A DNA stretch of 64,000 nt, from positions 95,208,311 to 95,272,310 of the forward strand of contig JAAALK010000080.1 of the NCBI GenBank assembly GCA_019279435.1, in the 5' to 3' direction. Made by a program: the position numbers and the translations under genes. This document shows positions 56,181 to 64,000 of this stretch, piece after piece (positions within the stretch are counted from its first letter, which is position 1; each line of letters starts with the position of its first letter). The DNA is from Zizania palustris. Lineage: Eukaryota; Streptophyta; Magnoliopsida; Poales; Poaceae. The notes beneath the pieces were generated by a model, which was given only the letters and a program-made list of their open reading frames with translations, made no database searches and had not been told where the DNA came from.

Positions 56181-58104
56181 TCACACTCCTACCTCGGGGT
56201 TCTTCGGTATGAGTGTGTGAATGCGTGGTTCTCCAACAATCACATCTTTCCCTTTAGCAGACTCGACATGTTCTGGCCGAATCAACACCTTCTTCTCGCC
56301 GAGGTCGACGGTGTTGACTGGAAAAGGATCTTTGTCCATCTTCATTTTTGGATCATGGTCTATCTTCAATCGTCCTTCTTCTATGGCCGATTGTATCTGC
56401 CGTCGAAAAACATTGCAATCATTAGTATTATGAGAATGTGAATCATGCCACTTACAGTATGGATGCTTCTTTAACTCGTCGGCAGGTGGGATAACTTGAC
56501 CCTTAGGTTGCTTGAGAAGCTGACTCTTTAAGAGGAAATCAAATATTTTATCACATTTAGTCACATCGAACGAGTACTTGACCTCATTAAGTCTACTCTT
56601 TGTGGGGGATGGTCGTAGTTCGGAGCAAGTGACGGGTTTGTTTTTAGTGTTGGTAACCCATTCGGCCGCGTACATGTCGGCCAAATCCTCCTCCTCTGAC
56701 TCCTCCTCATCAGAGCATTCCATGATGTGGATCTCGGCCCTGGGCTTGCTAAATGTCTTAATAAATTTCTTATCTTTGGCTCGGCCTTCTTGGACCAGAG
56801 CCTGCTGCAGAACTTGGCTAACTTCTAAAAAGTTTTGGTTATGTAAACTTTCTTTAAGTTCGGAACGCAACCCATTAAAAGCTAATTTTGCCAAGTCCCT
56901 TTCTGAGATATTAAGACTAAAACATCGGTTTCTAGTATCCCTGAAACGCTTGATATACTCAGAGGCGCTCTCACTAGATTTTTGCTTAACCGACGTCAAA
57001 TGCGAAAGCCTAAGTTCTGTTTCACCCGTGTAGAAATAATCATGGAATTTCCATTCTAAATCGTCCCACGTGTGAATGGAGTTCGGCGGGAGCACCGAAA
57101 ACCATGTGAAAGCTGTGCCAGATAGTGAGATAGAAAATAGTCTAACCTTTAGGGCATCTATGCCGCTAACCTCTCCACACTGTGCAAAAAATTGACTAAC
57201 ATGCTCTAGTGTGGTCCTGCTACCCTCGCCATCGAATTTAGTGAACTCAGGGATCCTATAGTCGTGGGGGTAGGGTACTGTATCAAGATGATCGGGGTAT
57301 GGTTTGCGATAAACTCTAACCCGTCCATTGGGCACGAAGCCGGCACACTCCCTAAATAGTGCGCAGACCCGCTCATCTATTTCATCTTGGTAGCCTTGTT
57401 TGCATGCGCCTCTCATGTGGGGGCGCAACACGTGGTGGGATATCGGCGTGTCGGCCATGTGCTTCTTCCCTATGCGCTATTTGTATAAGGTGCTCGTGTC
57501 CGGGCGCTTGCGCTGGTGGTGCGGGTAGCGCGGGTATCGGTGCAGGTGTTGTGTGGTATGCAGTATTAGTTTGACCATAGGTATGATGATTGGTCTCGGC
57601 CATAAGTGATGAGGCCGGAGACATGTTTGTCGGAGGTGCACTAGCTATAGGAACTGGGGGTACGGCCTTAGTGAAGCCGAACCTTCTAAGAGTTGCCTCT
57701 ACTTGGGAGCTGACTGCCGAATCCAAACGGTTGGCTAGCGAAGCGCTAACGGCCTGATCGACTGATGCGGCTATCTTTTGCTCAATTTCTAAAGAGGATA
57801 AACAAGGCGATACCAGTGTTACCTGGACCTGAGCGAGGTCGGGGGTGACGATGTCGCGCTTGATGAAGCCTGCACGTGTCTTGATGTAGCCACCAAGCAT
57901 CATGTCTTGGAGCGCTTTTTGCTTTGCCTCGATCTCTGCTCGGTCTTCTGCGGGGATATCTTCAAGTGTAGGTGACATTATGTTGCGGTTGTTGATATCC
58001 GCGCCTCCTATTGCATCCATTGGCGGTGTAGTCATAGTAGTCGAAGTACATGTACCGGTGGCCGATGTAGACGTACTCATCATGTTGGCGTAGCTTGTCC
58101 CCAA
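56181..58104 (-). pseudogene. gag of the Tat element
   Basis: The start at 58104 encodes a Thr/Ser/Met-rich N-terminus and a helical part (EDRAEIEAKQKALQDMMLGG). A frame change in the overlap 57382-57458 leads to the main gag frame: YRIPEFTKFDGEGSRTTLEH, FSISLSGTAFTWFSVLPPNS, SESASEYIKRFRDTRNRCFS, LAKLAFNGLRSEL. A zinc-knuckle-like CKWHDSHSHNTNDCNVF lies near 56410-56460. The main frame is open for 425 codons. Confidence 0.87.
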
Positions 58105-58116
58105 GCGGAGTCACCA
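58098..58116 (-). other. Primer binding site of the Tat element
   Basis: Minus-strand TGGTGACTCCGCTTGGGGA lies eight bases inside the 5' LTR. It resembles the TGGCGACTC(C/T)xCTGGGGA PBS common in Tat/Ogre elements. The priming tRNA is not certain from sequence alone. Confidence 0.7.
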
Positions 58117-58123
58117 AAAAGTG

Positions 58124-61100
58124 TGTTGACATGGAAACGTGCCCCCGCACTTGGGTCAGTCCGGTGATCCAAAAGTGCATGGATACTTAGGGACATGCGT
58201 AGCACCGACGCCGCGTTCTGACTACCCTTAATAGTCATAAGGGGGTGGAGTCGCCAGGCAACCAGATTACACAAAATAATCCAATTAGTCGAAAGAAATA
58301 GTTTAAACAAGTTAAAATCAGCAAACCAGTCGGAGCCCTCCTGGTTCAAAGTCTGATGCAAAGGATGCACCGAAGGGTACCCTCGGCGTCTGGTGCGAAG
58401 TGCTCCGCCGAAGGGTGCTTCTGTGTTCGGACTAATCCGACCAAAGGTAGACTCCGAACGGATCTGAACACGGTGATCACCTCCGAACAGCGGGGTTCGG
58501 CGTGCGATCTTCGATGCAGCGAATTACAGAGTAGTGAAGTGGAGGCCACGCGCGGGCGCAACTTTGTCTGATGTGGAGGATGGTCGTGGCGAAGCTTGCG
58601 ACGAAGTGTGCCAGTCGAAGCCTGTTGTCGAAGCCTGCGGTCTTGTCGAAGGGTGTCATGGGACCTCCGGAACCGATCTCTCAGCTCCGAACACCTCCGG
58701 CGAAGGGGCTCCGAACGTGCGAGGCCTGCAACAGAGACGATCCGAAGTACCAATTCATCCTTAGGACCGAATCTTGCGAGGTGTTGCACGGGTGGCGAAG
58801 GTAGCAATCTATTACGCAGATTAGCGGATACTTCACAGGTGAAGTAACAAGGCGATAGCAATTTGTTACGTAGATTAACGAGGACTTCACAGGCGAAGTA
58901 CCAAGGCTTACCATTGTTCCGTAGCGGCAGACGGAGGGCTTCCAGGCAAACCTACGAAGAGGTACAGAAAAGTAAAGGTAAAAGTAAAGGTACGATCAAA
59001 GCATGGCTTCGTTTTGTTTGAGTTGGGGGGCTCTCTACACCGGCCATGCCCCTCTATTTATAGGGGGGTTAACTCCTAATCTAATCTGCTATTAATCCGG
59101 TCGGATAGAGATAGAGATTGAGCTGGCGATGCAAACAGCTCTATCTCTACGGAGGTGGGCTTCGGCCAGGCCCGCCGAGGCCTGCTCCTCGGGCCGAAGC
59201 TTCGACAGCGTCGGTGTGGCGCCCCGATTTACCGAAATCGGAACATTATTGAATTTCATAAGAAAAACAATAATACAAGAGGTTCATCATGCGAAAATCA
59301 TACATACGACAAGTATTCATGGTGCGCAGACCATATTTATTACATCAGGATAAAAATTAAATAAGAAAATAAAAGCATGACGAACGCTCTCTTCAGGATC
59401 ATTTTCTTGACTGGGTCGCTACTCCAGACCATCCTCCTCGTAGTACGCAGCCTCTGAAGTGTTTGTCCAACGGGTATGAGTACAAAAGTACTCAACAAGC
59501 CACCGCAGATGCAAATAGTAATGCAAGGTAATAACAACGGAAGGATAATGGCAAAAGTGCGGAAAAGTACATTTTCAGTTATTGCATTAAGTGTAGTCAA
59601 TTTTTATCATGCATAAATGTAAACATGAACATTAATAACATCATCTAACTCGAGGAGTACGTTTTACCTCCTCGCTCAATAGTCCTTACATGTCAAACCA
59701 TCATGCACATACATATCAAAAGTAATCTAACTGTGGGATGTCACGCAACTCGCCCTTGACCGTGGGATCGGCTTTTCGAAAAGATTTATGACTCTGATCA
59801 GAGATGTACTACTGTACCCACAAGGCACACACTCATCCCAAACAAGATGACCCATACCACTGGAACTCGTGCCAAAACCTCAGCATGAAATGCTCCAAGC
59901 GATAACCACTCGCTCTAGGTTTCGCCGGCGCGCCGGGCCGCATCCCGGCTAACGTCGCACCCCCTTTTGCGCCACGTTGGTACAAGCCACCCGCAGGTGC
60001 TGCTTGAACCATCTCCAAATGGTGGCCTCGATTTGGAACACACCATACCTTAGTTAGGACTTACCCATTAGACTTGTGGTTAGTACGGAAGTGTATTGCA
60101 ATGGATCCCGCAGACCGGTCCTTATAGTGCCCCGAGTGCTACCGACCAATGCCCTAGCTTGCACCCAGAACCCACCATGCATTCACTCACAACCACAACT
60201 CATCACCGACAGAATTCCAAGGATAAGAAGTAACGGGGATCATATAGTAGAACCATCTTGATACGACTCATTTTTATCCTATAGCGATCGTGTCAATACA
60301 TTGGACACTAGCTAATAATACTAATCATATGGTGACAAGGAGATTAGGCGAGATAGCATGGCTTGGGTTGCACATCAAGGTCGGGGGATCCTAAATAAAG
60401 ATATTGTAAGGGTTCTCATTGGACTAATGCATGTATAACCTATGTGTTTTAGCGATAGTTTAATAAAACAGGGGTTCAATATGCTCAAAAATGTTGTAGG
60501 TGACTTGCCTTGTTCAGCGAAAGGCGAGGGAGGGACTTCCGGGAAGTATTCCGGCTCCTCGGCGGCGTCGTAGTCTTTCCAATATAAATAAAGTGGAATA
60601 AATACAACATTCAATTAAACAATATAAAATCACACAACAAGCACATAGGTTTAAATTGGTTTAATTTAAAGGAAATCAAGTTGTTAAGTTTCTGAAATTT
60701 ATTTTATAAATAATTTTAGAAGTTATTATAATGAAAGGTTGTCCTTTTATAAAAAGGGGTTTTAAATGTGAGTAGCCTCATTTTAAGTCTCCCAATAAAT
60801 TTTTAAAATGAAAGTTTTATGGACAAATTAGTGGTTTTCAGTATATGAATAGAAAGGAATAAATATAAACTTTACTGAAGTTTAAATATTTGAATTTACA
60901 TTTTTACCCTAAGGGCATTTGAATACCTCTTTAATTAGTCATGAAAAATCCAAAGTAAACATATTGTTTTTATTGAACTAATGTGTAGAGAATAAAATTA
61001 CAAAATTTCTGGAATTGAAATGATAATTTTTGGAGTTCAAATGTGCTAGATATGAATTTTACAAGTTTAAAACAGTTTCTGGAATTTATTTTTAAATTTA

Positions 61101-62975
61101 AATCGCCTCGGGTCCACGGTGAACCCGCGCACTGTGCGCGTGGTCCGGTCCAATCTGGACCGTTGGATCTAGATCCAACGCGCGAGAGCGAGGCGGGGGC
61201 GTTAAGTTATCGCGGACGGCCAGGATTAAAACACTGAACTAGTACGCGATGGACGCTCCAGATTAAACGAGGGTTTTAAATATAAACGAACGCGCGAGAT
61301 TAAAATGTAACGTTTCGTCCACATCCGATGGTGCGGATTAGATCGCGCACGTGGGGTTATAGGCATCGTCAGATCACGATCGCACGGCCGTGATTAGATC
61401 AGACACGGCACGGGTACTCAGCCCATGCCGGTTATCTTCTCCGATGACGGCGAGCGGGCCAGAGGCCACGGCGAGCGACGGCGGCCCTAGCTAAGTCCTA
61501 GAAATGGAAAGAGGATGCCTAGGGGAACACGGGGATACCTTAGGCGAGGCGAGCGGTCGACGGAGCACGGTCGGCGACGAGGGTAGACGATGGAGAGGTT
61601 CGGGTGCTCGACGGCGACGGCGATCCTGCTGTCTTCTTGGCCAACGGAGGCGTGGCCGAGGTCGTGCGGTCAGCGACGGTTATGACGGTGGCGACGGTGT
61701 GGACGGAGGCGGTCCGAGGCGGCGGCGAGCGGTGGCTGAAGTACGGCTGGCGGTGTTGCGCTAAAAACCGAAATGCGAGCGCTCTATTCGTTCTCAACGC
61801 AACCGCGCGTGCGGGCTGGACGCGGTGGAGGTCAAGGGCTTAAATAGAGGCGTCGGAGGGGCTCGGGGGGGGATCGCATGCAAGGAAAGCCGAGAGGAGG
61901 TCTTTTACTCGCCGGCGAGGTCTCGGCCATGCACGGTGCTGCGTTCCCGTGGGCTTAAACACGTCCCTTAACGCGATTAAATGGGCAGGGGGCTCGGGGT
62001 GCATTTAACCGGCGCCAATTGAATGCGGGAGGGGCCAGCGAGGTGGATCCGAGGCGGGGTCATCGGCCGGCGCGATTTGGGGGCGATGGCGGGAGGTGGA
62101 CGATGGGTCCGATAGGTGGTCCAAGGCGGTCAGCGGGTGCGAGCGTGCGCGGGTGGTGGCTGACAGGTGGGGTCGGGCTCGGGCGCGAGAGGGGATCGGT
62201 TGGCGCCGACAGGTGGGGCCGGGGTGTCGGGCGCGCGTGCGAGGGGAGGGGGCTCGCTGACGGGTGGGGTCGGGCTATCAGTCCGAGGCAGACGAGGGTA
62301 ACGGGCTGGGCCGGCCGGGAGAGAGAGAAGGGGGGAGAGAGGCCCGTTACTGTTTATAAGGTTTTCTGATTAAAATTAATTACAGAAAATGGATTAAAAT
62401 ATTTGGGCTACTTCCAAGGTTGGTAAAAATCTGTAAAAATTATCAAAAATATATCTTGGCCTTGGGATCATATACAAAAACTTTCAGCCCCTGGTTTGGT
62501 TATTTCATCTAGGTTGTAGATCAAAATGGTTAAGGAGGGTATTAAAGGTATTTCCAAAATTAATAATTCCAGAAAAAATATATTAATTGATATTTTTATT
62601 TCTTTGAAAATTTGGGGTGTTACAGTCGGCTTCGGCCAGGCCCGTCGAGGTTGGCTCCTCGGGCTGAAGCTTCGGTAGCATGGGCTTCGGCCAGGCCCGT
62701 CGAGGCTGGCTCCTCGGGCCGAAGCTTCGGTAGCATGGGCTTCGGCCAGGCCCATCGAGGCTGGCTCCTCGGGCTGAAGCTTCGGTAGCGTGGACCTCCG
62801 AAGGCTTCCTGGCCAAAGCCCATGGGCTGACTAGAGGCTTTCGGAGCCCATAGCTCGGTGGGCTTCGGCCCGGTAGGGCTTCGGACAGACCCTGGACATG
62901 TGTACTTTCGGCCCAAATCACCAAAAATTGATATTTTGATAATTTAGCCATTACTGTCATTTCTTGCTATCAACA
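58124..62975 (-). repeat. 5' LTR of the Tat element, split by a solo LTR
   Basis: Two parts (58124-59214 and 62630-62975) add up to about 1437 bases, close to the 1445 of the other LTR. It starts TGTTGACATGG and ends CTATCAACA. Confidence 0.92.
59215..62624 (-). mobile_element. Solo LTR of a Tekay-related element inside the Tat 5' LTR
   Basis: Begins TGTGGCGCCCCGATTT and ends TTTGGGGTGTTACA, with perfect target duplication GTCGG (59210-59214 and 62625-62629). Length is 3410 bases. It is clearly related along much of its length to the LTRs at 8697 and 17614 in the same orientation, but more diverged, so it is another subfamily. A minus-strand TATA-like TATTTAAG lies near 61838-61846, before a GC-rich segment. 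Confidence 0.92.
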
Positions 62976-64000
62976 CTGGTGATATTGCACAATGATATCT
63001 TTTTTACTAGGAGCTACAATGACTACCAATACAAGAACAAACTGAGGATTGTTTGTAGCCAAGAAGGAGAGAATGATGAGGACATCACAAGCTGGGATAT
63101 GACCATGCTTATGATTTATAATAAACAACCCAAGATGCATGCATTCTATATTAGATTTACATTTTATTTATTTGAACAATGTACGCTACACCATGAATTG
63201 TGTTGCTATTTAATTACAGAAATACTTACATGGATAAAGCGACATGTTGAGAGCACATCAAGGCAATGGATCATCGTGGAAGTTGATTGGGGACCATGTT
63301 AAGGCCATCCAAAGATAATATACAACTTTGGGACATTACTTTTGTGCCAAGAGAAGGTGGAGATAAAGTTTTACACGTCTTGGACTTGGACTCGAACTAC
63401 AGGGACAACACCATATTAAAACATGCTACACCAACAGATTATGTTCGAGCAGATCGCAATCACCAAAACAATATGTGTTACTTATTCGGTCTGAAGCCCA
63501 TGGGCCTTGTAACCGAGTTGTGTTCATCTAGGACTCTCTTTAGATGACCCCCACACGTCCCTAGACTCCCAAATACCCCTATATATATAGATGTGGCCAA
63601 CCCTAGCAAACTTGGTTGTTTATTTTCGAAATTATATTGATTTAGATTGAAGTGCTATTCTGCCTTCTACTATTCATCATGAATTCCTCTTTGTTCGATC
63701 AGGAATTTTACCTCCACCACTTTGTTTTGATCTGGTGGGATTGCTACTGGGAAATTCAAGTGTTATCTGTTGTTCCATTGGGAATTAGGAGATAGCAGCA
63801 CCGGTCATGGCCGACGACTACGTGCGCAAGTGTGTGGTGTTGCGAATATCTATAGGGTTGACATCGGTTGCATTGGCAGTAGGGGAACAACCGGATAATC
63901 GTCAGCGTCTCACAAGTTATCCTCCATCTACATCAATCTCAACGAGAAGATTGGGTCACCCCATATCAGAAAATGATGGTGAAGTAGATCAGATTGTTAG
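62976..64000. other. Unresolved element fragment at the right edge
   Basis: Short open frames (62964-63302, 63287-63547) have no recognisable domain. A TATA-like CTATATATATAG near 63584 is followed by leader-like text, and TATCCTCCATCTACA near 63930 could be an LTR end. The text is consistent with an LTR or 3' part of a retroelement, but orientation and family cannot be settled. Confidence 0.35.

Larger units (their letters stand above)
49104..62975 (-). mobile_element. Tat-lineage Ty3-gypsy element with both LTRs, minus strand
   Basis: LTRs lie at 49104-50548 and 58124-62975 (the latter split by a solo LTR). Between them on the minus strand are gag, a Trp/Pro-rich linker, protease, RT, RNase H, a second RNase H and integrase. 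A PPT (minus strand AAAGGAAGGGGGGCA) adjoins the left LTR and a PBS (TGGTGACTCCGCTTGGGGA) adjoins the right one. Dual RNase H and this PBS type fit Tat. Flanking five-mers CAAGT and CTGGT differ, so no clean target duplication is seen. Several frameshifts, stops and a deletion in integrase disable it. Confidence 0.9.

Noticed and set aside
1..64000. Host (non-transposon) gene
   Set aside because: Every recognisable coding region belongs to a transposable element; no conserved cellular gene was found on either strand.

Overview
The window is heterochromatic-type DNA from a grass-like plant nuclear genome. I found no host gene. It is almost entirely nested transposable elements: Ty3/gypsy retrotransposons of the Tat and Tekay lineages, CACTA (En/Spm) DNA transposons, solo LTRs and an internal satellite-like array. 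The assignment to a grass rests on the CACTA termini, the long chromovirus LTRs, the Tat elements with an antisense gene and the GC-rich leaders. The species cannot be read from this sequence. A 100-base N gap (34076-34175) interrupts the assembly.

Outer layer. Positions 1-7792 and 45106-47288 are one Tat/Grande-like gypsy element on the + strand. Its 5' end lies outside the window. It carries decayed gag, protease, reverse transcriptase, two RNase H domains and integrase, then ~61-bp tandem repeats, then a separate gene on the opposite strand with its own TATA box, and a 580-bp 3' LTR. It sits beside a decayed gag-bearing gypsy relic (47289-49103).

Second layer. A CACTA element (CACTA-1, 7793-45105) is inserted in the antisense gene of the outer element, with matching inverted ends and a perfect 3-bp target duplication (CAA). 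It holds a decayed TNP2-type transposase (+), a downstream two-exon gene for a small Cys-rich protein, and at least nine ~507-bp tandem units. Inside it are a full Tekay-like chromovirus (8697-20907, TSD CTGCC), a solo Tat LTR (22515-23865, TSD GATAT) and a second CACTA element (CACTA-2, 34176-42980, minus strand). CACTA-2 carries a nearly uninterrupted transposase and a homologue of the same small Cys-rich gene, in the same relative position and with a matching intron.

Right part. Positions 49104-62975 hold a nearly complete Tat-lineage element on the minus strand, of the same LTR family as the solo LTR in CACTA-1. Its right-hand LTR is split by a 3.4-kb Tekay-related solo LTR (59215-62624, TSD GTCGG). 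The last kilobase is an unresolved element fragment.

The most interesting candidate is the CACTA accessory module. Two different CACTA families share a downstream small gene (cysteine cluster, acidic patch, 10-residue Gly/Lys repeats, phase-0 apparent GC-AG intron). Their gene leaders are repeatedly preceded by tRNA-like (A-box/B-box) modules in the opposite orientation. CACTA-2 also has subterminal hairpins whose loops carry TGACGTCA-type sites.
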